A stretch of 64,000 bases of DNA, from the NCBI RefSeq assembly GCF_900107505.1, contig NZ_FNQH01000004.1, positions 186,001-250,000 on the forward strand, read 5' to 3'. The stretch is from Trichococcus collinsii (lineage in GTDB: Bacteria > Bacillota > Bacilli > Lactobacillales > Aerococcaceae). The first letter of the stretch is position 1; every line of letters begins with the position of its first letter. Position numbers and translations under genes: made by a program. Under the pieces are notes generated by a model. The model did not search any database, had not been told where the DNA came from, and saw only the letters and a program-made list of their open reading frames with translations. Below are positions 33,954 through 42,725 of the stretch, in pieces.

Positions 33954-35348
33954 ATGGACATCATTTCCATCATCATTATTCTAGCCGTATTTGCGGCATT
34001 GCTTTTCGCACTTTATCGTTTGGGCGCCAAACACGTTAAGTTTTCAAAACGTGTTTTCATCGCGTTAGCTTTAGGGGTTATCTTCGGGGCCGCCATCCAG
34101 CTGCTATTCGCACCGGACAGCACAATTACAATCACTGCCATCGATTGGATCAATATCGTCGGTAACGGTTATGTCCGCTTCCTGCAGATGCTGATCATCC
34201 CATTGATTTTCGTATCGATAGTGGGCGCTTTTACTCGCATCGAAGAAACCAAAAATCTGGGCAAAATCAGTGGATCCGTACTCGGCACTTTGCTGGGCAC
34301 AACCGCCATCGCCGCTCTTATCGGATGGGCATCCGTCATCCTGTTCAATCTTGACGGCGCACAATTCACGCAAGGTTCCGCTGAAACTGCAAGAATCGAA
34401 GCCTTGACTACCCAACAGACGCAAGTGGCTGACTTGACGATTCCTGGTCAAGTGCTCAGCTTTATCCCGACCAACATCTTCCAAGATTTGGCGGGGCTGC
34501 GCAGCACAAGCACGATTGCTGTAGTTGTATTTTCCGCTTTTGTCGGGATCGCGTATTTGGGCATCAAGAAAAAACAACCCGAAAATGCTGCTTTGTTCAA
34601 TAAAGGACTGCAAGTCATCCAATCAATCGTTATGCGCATCGTTACCTTGATCCTTCGCTTGACTCCATACGGAATCTTGGCCTTGATGACCAAAATGATG
34701 GCGACATCCAGCTACCAGGCCATCGTCAACTTGGGACTGTTCGTGATCGCTTCCTATGCCGCTTTGCTTGTCGTCCTGCTGGTACACAGCTTGATTCTGG
34801 CAGGCGTCGGCGTTAATCCAATCACCTATTTCAAGAAAGCTTTCCCGGTATTGAGCTTCGCCTTCACTGCCCGTTCCAGCGCCGGCGCACTGCCTTTGAA
34901 CGTTGAAACGCAAACGAAAGCTTTGGGCGTCGATGATGCCTCCGCCAACTTTGCTGCCAGCTTCGGCTTGTCGATTGGTCAAAATGGTTGCGCGGGCGTC
35001 TACCCTGCCATGTTAGCTACCATCGTGGCACCGACTTTGGGCATCGACGTCACCAGCATCGGTTTTGTATTGACATTGATCCTGGTCGTTACCATCAGTT
35101 CCTTCGGTGTTGCCGGTGTCGGCGGCGGTGCGACTTTCGCCGCTTTGATCGTTCTGGGCGCCATGAACTTGCCTGTCACAATTGCCGGACTTGTCATCTC
35201 GGTTGAACCAGTCATCGACATGATGCGTACCTTGACGAACGTCAACGACAGCATGCTGGCGGGCGTCGTTTCTTCCCGCAACATCGGGGAATTCGACCCC
35301 TCCATCCTGAATGACGACGCTGCCGTTGTTGATGGGGATGCTATCTAG
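33954..35348 (+). CDS. tcyP: L-cystine:cation symporter
   Basis: A 464-residue DAACS-family transporter of the TcyP/YdjN group. VRFLQMLIIPLIFVSIVGAF, the serine-rich re-entrant segment SFAFTARSSAGALPLNVET, the NGCAGVYPAM segment and VEPVIDMMRTLTNVNDSMLAG are characteristic; DAACS proteins for glutamate differ at these points. Eight to nine membrane helices are apparent. The cysteine T-box in front ties it to cysteine starvation. It is followed by a strong terminator, so it is monocistronic. Confidence 0.92.
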   Translation: MDIISIIIILAVFAALLFALYRLGAKHVKFSKRVFIALALGVIFGAAIQLLFAPDSTITITAIDWINIVGNGYVRFLQMLIIPLIFVSIVGAFTRIEETKNLGKISGSVLGTLLGTTAIAALIGWASVILFNLDGAQFTQGSAETARIEALTTQQTQVADLTIPGQVLSFIPTNIFQDLAGLRSTSTIAVVVFSAFVGIAYLGIKKKQPENAALFNKGLQVIQSIVMRIVTLILRLTPYGILALMTKMMATSSYQAIVNLGLFVIASYAALLVVLLVHSLILAGVGVNPITYFKKAFPVLSFAFTARSSAGALPLNVETQTKALGVDDASANFAASFGLSIGQNGCAGVYPAMLATIVAPTLGIDVTSIGFVLTLILVVTISSFGVAGVGGGATFAALIVLGAMNLPVTIAGLVISVEPVIDMMRTLTNVNDSMLAGVVSSRNIGEFDPSILNDDAAVVDGDAI

Positions 35349-35390
35349 TCTTCTCTTCTATAATAATATTCGGCCCTGCCGAATGACTCA

Positions 35391-35419
35391 GCTGTCTGCA
35401 ATTTGCAGGCAGCTTTTTT
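35391..35419 (+). terminator. Terminator of tcyP
   Basis: GCTGTCTGCA, 3-base loop region, TGCAGGCAGC, then TTTTTTG. Confidence 0.88.
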
Positions 35420-35457
35420 GTGTTCGGATGCTATTGAGCGGTGGCGTGCCGCTCATC

Positions 35458-35624
35458 GGAGTTGAGCGTCGAAGTACTCGAAGTCGCTGCGCTCCTCCGG
35501 TGGGGCTTCCCACAACGGAGAACAGCGGTAATTTACGGCCTCTTCTCCTGCGAGCCTGTCCTCATCGGAGCACAAACCTTAAATGTGGGTCGTACTCCGG
35601 CGTAGCCTCCGTTCGCCGGAGGAG
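35458..35624. repeat. Dispersed intergenic repeat, family 1, copy B
   Basis: Same boundaries as copy A (GGAGTTGAGCG to CCGTTCGCCGGAGGAG) and the same internal blocks; about 20 bases longer through small insertions. Located between tcyP and the metal ATPase. Confidence 0.8.
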
Positions 35625-35665
35625 AACGGTTGAGGTTCTGCTTATCGAAATTCCGCAACTAAAGC

Positions 35666-35707
35666 TTGACTATGATCAAGTCGCTTTCCTGCCTGGTGGC
35701 GTATGAT
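35666..35707 (+). promoter_or_regulatory. FNR-type box and -10 of the metal ATPase promoter
   Basis: TTGACTATGATCAA (35666-35679) has the FNR layout and TATGAT lies at 35702-35707. The distance from box centre to -10 (29.5 bases) is identical to that at the metal chaperone promoter. Confidence 0.78.
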
Positions 35708-35741
35708 AAGGCTATAGGAAATATAAAAGGAGGTCATCCTA

Positions 35742-37613
35742 GTGATCAAATGGATCAACAAATACAAAAACCGCATCACCGCACTCTCAGGAATCCTGAT
35801 TGCGCTCGGCTTCACCTTGAAGACCCTTGGATATGCCGCAGCTGCTGACTACGCCCTCATCGTAGCAACGCTCATCGCAGTGGTGCCTATTATGTACAAA
35901 GCCTACCTGGCGTTGCGGATGAAGGCTTTCAGCATCGAATTGCTGGTGATGATTGCCGTCATCGGCGCGCTGTTCATCCGCGAATATACGGAGTCTTCCG
36001 TTGTGACTTTTCTGTTTCTTTTCGGTGATTTCCTGGAAGCACGCACCTTGGAAAAGACCCGCTCTTCTCTGCGGTCCTTGATTGACATGGCGCCTCAGGA
36101 AGCCATCGTCCTGCATGGCACCGATCAAGTCGTCGTTCCGGTCGAGGACGTGGCTGTCGGGGATCGGCTGTTCATCAAACCAGGCGGCAAAATTCCGGTT
36201 GACGGCATCATCGTGAAGGGTCAGGCGGCCATCAACGAAGCCGCTGTGACGGGCGAAGCGATCCCGGCCAACAAATCCTTGGACGATAAAGTCTTTTCGG
36301 GGACTTTGGTGGACGATGGCTTCATCGAAATGATCGCGGAAAAGATCGGCGATGACACGACTTTCGCAAAAATCATCGAATTGGTCGAAGAGGCGCAGGA
36401 ATCCAAATCCAAGGCCGAACGTTTCCTCGATGCTTTCGCCAACTTCTACACGCCTGCCATCGTGGTGCTCTCCGTCATCGTTTACGCTTGGACGCGTGAC
36501 CTGCATCTTGCCATCACTTTCCTTGTGATCGCCTGCCCTGGCGCCCTCGTGATCGGCGCTCCGGTATCGAACGTGGCTGGCATCGGCAACGGCGCCAAAT
36601 ACGGCGTGCTGGTGAAAGGCGGCGAAGTCATGGATCGCTTCTCCAAAGTCGATACGCTCGTTTTCGACAAGACCGGCACGCTGACGAAAGGCAAGCCGGA
36701 AGTGACCGACATCCATATCCTTGGTGCCGTCGACCGCAAGGAACTGCTGCAGCTGACGGCTTCGGCGGAGCAGATTTCCGAGCATCATCTCGGACAGACG
36801 ATCGTGAAATACGCACATCAACAAGGCCTGGAAACTGTTGCGCCGAAAAATGCGGAAGCCATCAAAGGACACGGATTAAAAGCCACAGTGGACGGCCGCA
36901 GTCTCATCGCCGGAAACCGCAAGCTGATGGCACAGTCCGGAATCTCGATAAATGGAGCCGCAGAAAGCTATGCGATTGCGCGCGAAAAGACCGGCAATAC
37001 CGTCGTTTTTGCAGCCATCGACGGCACGCTTGCCGGGCTCTTCTCCATTGCCGACCAGATACGCGAGGACGCACCGCAAGCTTTGGCCGAGATGCGCCGC
37101 AAAGGCATCAAACAGATCATCATGCTGACGGGTGACAACCGCCATACCGCCCAAGCGGTCGCCAAACAATTGGGGCTGGATGCCTTCCACGCCGAGCTGT
37201 TACCGGAGGACAAAGTACGTTTCGTCAAAAAACTCCAGGCAGATGGCGCCGTCGTGGCCATGGCTGGGGACGGCATAAACGATGCACCTGCCATCGCGAC
37301 AGCGGACATCGGCCTGGCCATGGGAGAAGGCGGAACCGACATTTCGATGGAGACGGCCGATGTTGTACTGATGGCCGATAAGCTGATGCAGTTTTCCCAT
37401 GCTTACTCGCTGTCAAAGGCGACGATGCGCAACATGAAACAGAATATTGCTATTGCGGTTGGGGTTGTCCTCTTCCTTTTGGCGGGCGTCCTGCTGGGTT
37501 CCGTCCACCTCGCCAGCGGCATGTTCATCCATGAAGCCAGCATCCTGGCAGTCATCCTGAACGCCATGCGACTGATCGGATTCAACCGGAAATCGAACGC
37601 CGCACTAAGATAA
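35742..37613 (+). CDS. P1B-type heavy-metal-transporting ATPase with CPG motif
   Basis: A 623-residue membrane pump without an N-terminal metal-binding domain. The actuator TGEAIPANK, phosphorylation site D309 (FDKTGTLTKG), GDNRHTAQAVA and GDGINDAPAIATADIG hinge motif are all present, so it should be active. The membrane metal motif is C265-P266-G267 (IACPGALVIGAP) instead of the usual CPC, so its metal cannot be assigned by motif. Start is GTG 35742 with a full AAAGGAGGT site. The FNR-type box in front and the FNR-like regulator directly downstream suggest redox- or oxygen-linked metal export. Confidence 0.92.
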   Translation: MIKWINKYKNRITALSGILIALGFTLKTLGYAAAADYALIVATLIAVVPIMYKAYLALRMKAFSIELLVMIAVIGALFIREYTESSVVTFLFLFGDFLEARTLEKTRSSLRSLIDMAPQEAIVLHGTDQVVVPVEDVAVGDRLFIKPGGKIPVDGIIVKGQAAINEAAVTGEAIPANKSLDDKVFSGTLVDDGFIEMIAEKIGDDTTFAKIIELVEEAQESKSKAERFLDAFANFYTPAIVVLSVIVYAWTRDLHLAITFLVIACPGALVIGAPVSNVAGIGNGAKYGVLVKGGEVMDRFSKVDTLVFDKTGTLTKGKPEVTDIHILGAVDRKELLQLTASAEQISEHHLGQTIVKYAHQQGLETVAPKNAEAIKGHGLKATVDGRSLIAGNRKLMAQSGISINGAAESYAIAREKTGNTVVFAAIDGTLAGLFSIADQIREDAPQALAEMRRKGIKQIIMLTGDNRHTAQAVAKQLGLDAFHAELLPEDKVRFVKKLQADGAVVAMAGDGINDAPAIATADIGLAMGEGGTDISMETADVVLMADKLMQFSHAYSLSKATMRNMKQNIAIAVGVVLFLLAGVLLGSVHLASGMFIHEASILAVILNAMRLIGFNRKSNAALR

Positions 37614-37695
37614 AATTCGCATGCAGCCGACGGATTGCGGTACAATTTAAGCAACCAAGACTGCATGTCCCATTCCGAAACGGAGGATTTGCCAA

Positions 37696-38406
37696 ATGAA
37701 CGAACAAACTAAAACTGCCCACAACTGCAGTGGCGCGTGCTCTTGCAACGCCCACCGCTCCTGCATTTCGCTTGTGCCGATCTTCAATCACTTGGAGCCG
37801 GACCAGATGGACGAAATCATGTCCGTCACGCATCCGGCGACCTACAAAAAAGGCGAACTGCTCTACCGCCCCGGTGATACGTCGGATACACTCTACATCC
37901 TCCATTCTGGCCTGATCCGCATTTACCGGCTGGCCGAGTCCGGAAAAGAGCAGCTCGTGCGTTTCCTTAATCCGGGCGATTTCACCGGTGAGTTGGCCAT
38001 CTTCAGCGAATCGAAGCACGAAGCCTATGCCGAAGCCGTGAAAGAGACCCAAGTCTGCCGGATGCAAAGGAGCGATCTGCAGCACTTTTTGTTGAAATAC
38101 CCGGCGATCTCCCTAAAGTTGCTGCAGGAATTTTCTAACCGTCTGGAAAAGTCGGAAAGACAGACAACCTATGTGGCGACCGAAAAAGTCGAAGCCCGTT
38201 TGGCCCTATATCTTGCCGAATTGGCCACAAAGGACGGCGACACCATCACTTTGCCGATGTCTAAGAAGGATCTGGCTTCCTACCTCGGGACGACTCCGGA
38301 AACAATCAGCCGAAAGATGGGTTCGTTGGAGGACCATCACCTCATCAAACAGTTGAGCCACCGGGAAATCGTCATCCTCGATCTCGATGGCCTACTGTTT
38401 CTATAA
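37696..38406 (+). CDS. FNR-like Crp-family regulator with Fe-S type cysteines
   Basis: A 236-residue regulator. The N-terminus has C11, C15, C17 and C23, and C121 lies in the beta-roll (ETQVCRMQ). E. coli FNR uses C20, C23, C29 and C122, so a similar [4Fe-4S] oxygen sensor is plausible. A cyclic-nucleotide-like beta-roll (about 25-140), dimer helix and HTH follow. The recognition helix TTPETISRKMGSLE carries the E-x-x-S-R pattern of FNR, which reads TTGAY half-sites, exactly what lies before the metal ATPase and chaperone genes. It sits 82 bases after the ATPase gene and ends at a terminator. Confidence 0.88.
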   Translation: MNEQTKTAHNCSGACSCNAHRSCISLVPIFNHLEPDQMDEIMSVTHPATYKKGELLYRPGDTSDTLYILHSGLIRIYRLAESGKEQLVRFLNPGDFTGELAIFSESKHEAYAEAVKETQVCRMQRSDLQHFLLKYPAISLKLLQEFSNRLEKSERQTTYVATEKVEARLALYLAELATKDGDTITLPMSKKDLASYLGTTPETISRKMGSLEDHHLIKQLSHREIVILDLDGLLFL

Positions 38407-38416
38407 AACACGATTG

Positions 38417-38443
38417 CCTTTCCGCCAAGCGGGAAGGTTTTTT
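38417..38443 (+). terminator. Terminator of the FNR-like gene
   Basis: CCTTTCCGC, CAA loop, GCGGGAAGG, then TTTTTTG. Confidence 0.85.
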
Positions 38444-38514
38444 GTCGGATCACAACCGTACTCCACAAGCGACCTTTGTGGTAGAATAGGCTTACGAAAA
38501 AGGGGGAAATTTTG

Positions 38515-38805
38515 ATGACAGAAAAAATGAAGCAGGGGCTTTTGTTGGCCTTTGCCACGGTTGTCGGTTTCGTGATCGGCTACCTGAATCCGGAGACTTC
38601 CCAAGCGCTCTTATCAGCCATCGGTTGGATTGCGGGAATCGGCATGTTTTTCCTCTTCCGACGCTCCAATAAAAACCCGTCCCGGGACTATACAGCAAGC
38701 TGGCCCTATATTTTGATCCGCATGCTGTTGTTCTTCATCATCGGCGCGGCTTTGGGCAGCATGATCCCTTATTACCAACAGATTATGGCTTTGCAGCAGC
38801 AATAG
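38515..38805 (+). CDS. Small membrane protein of unknown function
   Basis: A 96-residue protein with three hydrophobic segments (about 9-27, 33-48 and 64-86) and a basic loop FRRSNKNPSRDY between the second and third. A GGGGG site precedes ATG 38515; the frame's upstream TTG is not needed. It lies between the FNR-like gene and the exonuclease gene with its own upstream sequence. I recognise no family. Confidence 0.7.
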   Translation: MTEKMKQGLLLAFATVVGFVIGYLNPETSQALLSAIGWIAGIGMFFLFRRSNKNPSRDYTASWPYILIRMLLFFIIGAALGSMIPYYQQIMALQQQ

Positions 38806-38853
38806 CCTATTTATTCATTATTCACTAAATAACCAAAAGGAGTATGCCTAAAC

Positions 38854-39777
38854 ATGGATTACGTCGCCATTGACTTTGAAACTGCAAACAGCCGTGGTGA
38901 CAGCGTCTGTTCCATCGGCTTGAGCCGCTTTTCCGAAGGGAAGGAAATCGATCGCTATTACGCGCTCATCAATCCGCGCCAATATTTCAGCCGCGGGAAT
39001 ATCCAGATCCACGGCATCACCGAGGCCATGGTCGCCAGGGAACCTTCCTTCGACGAACTTTATCCGGATATCCGTTCCTTCATAGGGGAAGATCCTTTGG
39101 TGGCCCACTTTGCCCAATTCGACATGAGTTGCCTCCAGCAAACGATCGAAACCTACAAGCTGCCGAAGATGCAGAATGAATTTTTCTGTTCCTGCAAGAT
39201 GGCGCAGCGTATGCTGGACCTGCACAATAACCGCTTGCCGACAGTGTTGGACTACTTCGGCATGACGATTGATAACCACCATAACGCCGTGGAGGATGCG
39301 GTCGCCTGCGGGCTGATCACCAGCAAAATGTTGGCGCAATACGACTACGATATCCAAGGCTTTTTGGACGAATACCAATACCGGATGGGGAAATTGTTCT
39401 CGCATGCTTTCGGAGTCGCGAAAGGCGGCAAAAGTACCCCCGCCAAACGGGCAAAAACGGCAGCACCACTGAAGCCGAAGAGCCTGCTTTTCGATAAGGA
39501 ACACGTCTTTTACGACAAGCACGTCTGCTTTACCGGCCGGTTCCAAAAACTGAAGCGCAACGATTTGGCTCAGTTCGTTGTTGATGTCGGCGGCCACTTC
39601 GACGCCAATCTGAGCTACGAGACGCTTTACCTGGTCGTCGCCGACAGCGATTGGCGCAAAATCGGCACACCGAGCGAGAGCCGTAAAATCCAAGCCGTCC
39701 GCGAACTGCAAGGCAGCGGCCACAATCTGACCCTGCTTTCCGAATCGGACTTCTTGCGCATTTTTTTGAAGAAATGA
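38854..39777 (+). CDS. DnaQ-like 3'-5' exonuclease with C-terminal BRCT domain
   Basis: A 307-residue protein. The exonuclease core (about 1-170) has ExoI AIDFETANS, ExoII VAHFAQFD and ExoIII HHNAVEDA, giving the DEDDh set of metal-binding residues. A linker rich in Lys and Ala (about 185-215) leads to a BRCT-like domain (about 216-305: HVCFTGRFQKLKRNDLAQFVVDVGGHFD). The architecture matches DNA polymerase III epsilon-like repair nucleases common in Lactobacillales. AAGGAG precedes the ATG. The RpiR gene starts 12 bases downstream, so they may be co-transcribed. Confidence 0.9.
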   Translation: MDYVAIDFETANSRGDSVCSIGLSRFSEGKEIDRYYALINPRQYFSRGNIQIHGITEAMVAREPSFDELYPDIRSFIGEDPLVAHFAQFDMSCLQQTIETYKLPKMQNEFFCSCKMAQRMLDLHNNRLPTVLDYFGMTIDNHHNAVEDAVACGLITSKMLAQYDYDIQGFLDEYQYRMGKLFSHAFGVAKGGKSTPAKRAKTAAPLKPKSLLFDKEHVFYDKHVCFTGRFQKLKRNDLAQFVVDVGGHFDANLSYETLYLVVADSDWRKIGTPSESRKIQAVRELQGSGHNLTLLSESDFLRIFLKK

Positions 39778-39788
39778 GGTAACAACAG

Positions 39789-40643
39789 ATGAATATCTTC
39801 AGTAAAATGGACAATTTAGTGAGCCTGACCGAAAACGAGAAAATTTTGGTTTCCTATATAAAAGAAAATCCCGAAACTTTCGTGAAGATGACTTCCGCGG
39901 AAATCAGCGAAGCCAGCTTCATTTCGAACGCAACGATCTACCGTTTGTGCAAAAAATTGGATCTGGCCGGACTTTCTGAATTGAAGATCCTGGTCTCGGC
40001 TTCGGTCGGCGACTATCTGAAGGAACGTACGACCTTGGATTTCAATTATCCGATCCATCCCAACGAAACCCAATACCAGATTACGCGAACGATGCAGGAA
40101 CTCTATGAGCAGACGGTGGTGTCCTCGCTCAACAATCTGGATCTGGAACAGCTGCGGCAGGCGGCTTCTTTGATGAAGAAGATGACAGCGATTGACCTAT
40201 ATACCTCTGCCGGGAATTTATTTTTCGCCGAAAACTTCAAGTTTCAGATGCAGGAAATTGGCAGATTCGTCAATGTCCCGATTGAGGAGTATCATCAACG
40301 TTTGACTGCGGCCGCCAGCGATCCTTCGCATCTTTCCATCGTTGTTTCATACGGAGGACGGGGCACGGTCATTCCCGAAATCGTGAATATTCTGAAGAAT
40401 AACCGATCGCCCATCCTGTTGATCACATCCACTGAAGAGATTCCTTTCGCAAGCGCTGCCACGCACCACCTGTACATGAGCTCAAACGAAAGCCATTACA
40501 ATAAGATTTCTTCATTTTCGACTAGGCTTTCTTTGCTGTTCTTGCTGGATTGTCTCTATACCAGCTATTTCAAACTCGACTACGAGCGTAATGTCGCACT
40601 GAAAATGGATTACTACAAAAAAATTAGCCGAATCACTTGGTGA
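39789..40643 (+). CDS. RpiR-family regulator
   Basis: A 284-residue regulator with an N-terminal HTH (TSAEISEASFISNATIYRLC) and a SIS domain (about 110-265) including IDLYTSAGNLFFAENFKFQMQEIG and LSIVVSYGGRGTVIPE. It follows the exonuclease gene by 12 bases, which is odd company; no sugar-metabolism gene is adjacent, so its target is unknown. The other RpiR protein in the window (31527) is only distantly similar. Confidence 0.85.
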   Translation: MNIFSKMDNLVSLTENEKILVSYIKENPETFVKMTSAEISEASFISNATIYRLCKKLDLAGLSELKILVSASVGDYLKERTTLDFNYPIHPNETQYQITRTMQELYEQTVVSSLNNLDLEQLRQAASLMKKMTAIDLYTSAGNLFFAENFKFQMQEIGRFVNVPIEEYHQRLTAAASDPSHLSIVVSYGGRGTVIPEIVNILKNNRSPILLITSTEEIPFASAATHHLYMSSNESHYNKISSFSTRLSLLFLLDCLYTSYFKLDYERNVALKMDYYKKISRITW

Positions 40644-41045
40644 TGATCATCAGAACGGCCACTCCTTCTGAAAGGATTCTCTCAGTGTTCCAACTATAGG
40701 GATGTAAGTTATGAGAGATTTCTTTCATTCGGGTCTCGACATCTTTTCTCATAAACAGTTATGTCTTATACTAAGTGCATCCATAAAAGAGTTGCCTTCA
40801 TTTCCTAATGACAGGTTCCTCTTCCCGGCGTGAGATCGCTCAGTCAGTAAGCGTCGGAAAAATGACTCCATTCTTGAGAAGAAAGTCCTTCAACTGCATA
40901 CTGCCATATGCAATGAGGCCTTCTTCTCTATGAAACCCGGACAAATCTGTCCGGGTTTTTGGTTTATTTTAGGCTTGTGCTTAGCTTCTTGGTATAATAG
41001 GCACGAAGGATTGCTATTGTTTTTCTTGCGAAAGAAGGAATCGAT
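40644..41045. other. Noncoding stretch of 400 bases
   Basis: No frame with a ribosome binding site. It holds several short inverted repeats (for example GAGAAGAA near 40878 and TTCTTCTC near 40921), a strong terminator at 40933-40958 and probably the promoter of the gene at 41046 (TATAAT at 40993-40998). Whether the structured part is a regulatory RNA is open. Confidence 0.45.
40933..40960. terminator. Terminator downstream of the RpiR gene
   Basis: AAACCCGGACA, AATC loop, TGTCCGGGTTT, then TT. It is 290 bases after the RpiR stop, so it may end a separate small transcript. Confidence 0.85.
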
Positions 41046-41417
41046 ATGTTTAAAAAGACAGGAGACAGATCAGGGGAAGTCACCTTGTACAGCGGTAGGA
41101 TGAGTTGGTGCCGTAGCGAACAGTCCGCCCTGGATGGCTTTGGCTTTTTGACTGACAAACAACTCCGCTTTGATATGCCGGAAATAGCCAAAATCATGAC
41201 GAAAATTTTCTTTAAACCCTTCTCAAAGGCCTTCGCTGACGGCATCTACGATATCGCCATCCCATACGATGACATTAGAAGCGTACGTCCAGGTACTTAC
41301 GGCCTCCGCAAAGCGCTGATTATTGAAAAGAAAGACGGGACCCTCTTTAAGTTTGCAGTCACCCACTATGACACATGGGAAAAAGCCCTCCTGAAACGCA
41401 TGACAAAAATCGCTTAA
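41046..41417 (+). CDS. PH/GRAM-like domain protein of unknown function
   Basis: A 123-residue soluble protein. The order of strands (GRMSWCRSEQSALDGFGFLTDKQLRF, then IAIPYDDIRSVRPGTYGLRKALIIEKKDGTLFKFAV) and a C-terminal helix resembles bacterial PH/GRAM-like domains. AAGGAATCGAT precedes the ATG. It is monocistronic, with its own promoter and terminator. Function is unknown; such domains often bind lipids or proteins. Confidence 0.65.
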   Translation: MFKKTGDRSGEVTLYSGRMSWCRSEQSALDGFGFLTDKQLRFDMPEIAKIMTKIFFKPFSKAFADGIYDIAIPYDDIRSVRPGTYGLRKALIIEKKDGTLFKFAVTHYDTWEKALLKRMTKIA

Positions 41418-41434
41418 CAACTGAACGTTTGCCG

Positions 41435-41476
41435 AACGAAAGGGGTGGTCTCAATTTGGAGGCCACCCCTTTCGTT
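41435..41476 (+). terminator. Terminator after the PH/GRAM-like gene
   Basis: AACGAAAGGGGTGG and its perfect complement around a 14-base loop, followed by GTTGTTGCTTG. Confidence 0.85.
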
Positions 41477-41498
41477 GTTGCTTGCTAGTATGTTTTTT

Positions 41499-41612
41499 CT
41501 GGGTTTCGCATTCGTGGCGGAATTCCCCACCAACGTGGTTTCGGCGGTTTTTCTGACTATTATTTGAACTGATTTTCCCCGCTGAAAAGCTTTTGACGGG
41601 TTATTTCTGAGC
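41499..41612. repeat. Dispersed intergenic repeat, family 2, copy B
   Basis: Shares CTGGGTTTCG, ATTCCCC and TTTTGACGGGTTATTTCTGA with copy A at 33478 but carries roughly 40-50 extra bases in the middle (about 41548-41590). Confidence 0.7.
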
Positions 41613-41652
41613 ATAAATTCAATTCCCATATAGAAGGGAGACGGCCTTTTCG

Positions 41653-42543
41653 CTAATTTTCGCTGATCGCTATTTGTTTCTCTTTGTTGCCAAAAAATTC
41701 ATTCAGGAAGGCCGCAGCCAATATCAGCACGCCCCCCACCAATTGCACGGGTGACAGATCTTCTTTCAGGAATACCGCTGAAACAACGATTGCCGTCACC
41801 GGGTCCACATAGCTGAGTACAGCGAACGTTTGACTCTCGACCGCTTGGGCGCCTGCAAACATCAGCACATAAGCTATCCCCGTGTGGATGATCCCCAGAA
41901 AAAGCAGATTGGTGATGGAGCCCCCAGTCAATTGTCCTAATCCGAAACCGGAAGTCAGCGCGACGTAAGGCGTCAGGATTCCGGTAGCGATGACGAGCGT
42001 CAGAGCCGTCAGAGGGATCCCGCCAAGACCAGTGATTTTTTTGTTTGAGAGGATAGCAACCGCATAGAAAAATGCTGCACCCAATCCGAATCCGATCCCG
42101 ATTGGATGATTATATCCTGCCGCGTTGGGGCTCACTCCGATAATCAGGAACATCCCCAACATCGCCAAAGCAACACAAGCAAGTTTCTTCGCGGTCAAGG
42201 CTTCCTTGAAAACGAATGGCGCCAACAGCGTCATGAAGATTGGCTGGAAATAATAGCTCAATGTCGCATTCGATACAGTCGTGTAACGGAAAGCTTCAAA
42301 CAGCAGAATCCAGTTCATGCCGACCGCAAAACCCGAAAGCAACAGGAATTTAGCATTTTCCCTGATTAGCGCCAAAGGAATCCTTTCCTTGCGCACCAGC
42401 AAGGTTCCCCAAAGGAACAGGCTCCCCAAAGCCCCCCGGAAGAAGGCAACCTGATTGGAAGCCAAATCTATATTTTTAACGAAGATGCTGATCGTCCCGA
42501 ATATCAGCATCGACAGCATCACTTTCCCTTTTCCTTTCGACAC
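41653..42543 (-). CDS. DMT-superfamily transporter (EamA type)
   Basis: A 296-residue membrane protein with ten hydrophobic segments in two EamA repeats. VAFFRGALGSLFLWGTLL in repeat 1 and VLMFAGAQAVESQTFAVLSYVDPVTAIVVSAVFLKE in repeat 2 are characteristic. EamA proteins export metabolites or amino acids; the substrate cannot be read from the sequence. It stands alone on the minus strand with AAGGTGTGGGG upstream. Confidence 0.88.
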   Translation of the reverse strand: MSKGKGKVMLSMLIFGTISIFVKNIDLASNQVAFFRGALGSLFLWGTLLVRKERIPLALIRENAKFLLLSGFAVGMNWILLFEAFRYTTVSNATLSYYFQPIFMTLLAPFVFKEALTAKKLACVALAMLGMFLIIGVSPNAAGYNHPIGIGFGLGAAFFYAVAILSNKKITGLGGIPLTALTLVIATGILTPYVALTSGFGLGQLTGGSITNLLFLGIIHTGIAYVLMFAGAQAVESQTFAVLSYVDPVTAIVVSAVFLKEDLSPVQLVGGVLILAAAFLNEFFGNKEKQIAISEN

Positions 42544-42622
42544 AACCCCACACCTTTCCTTATTGATAAAAATAGTACACCCATCATATCACAGAGTTTA
42601 CCGGCCGGGACAGGTTTGACGC

Positions 42623-42660
42623 AAAAAAACACGGAACGCGCAGCCAACCGCGTTCCGTAT
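42623..42660 (-). terminator. Terminator of the patB-small gene transcript
   Basis: ACGGAACGCG, 8-base loop and CGCGTTCCGT, with TTTTTTT on the minus strand. Confidence 0.85.
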
Positions 42661-42725
42661 TTTTGAATGAATTATTTGCCATTAAGCCATTACCTCGTAC
42701 GTTCCTCATGCGAGTTTTTCCGAAA

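Noticed and set aside
40644-40932. Possible T-box or other riboswitch before 41046
   Set aside because: No T-box core AGGGTGG sequence or other known aptamer consensus found by eye.
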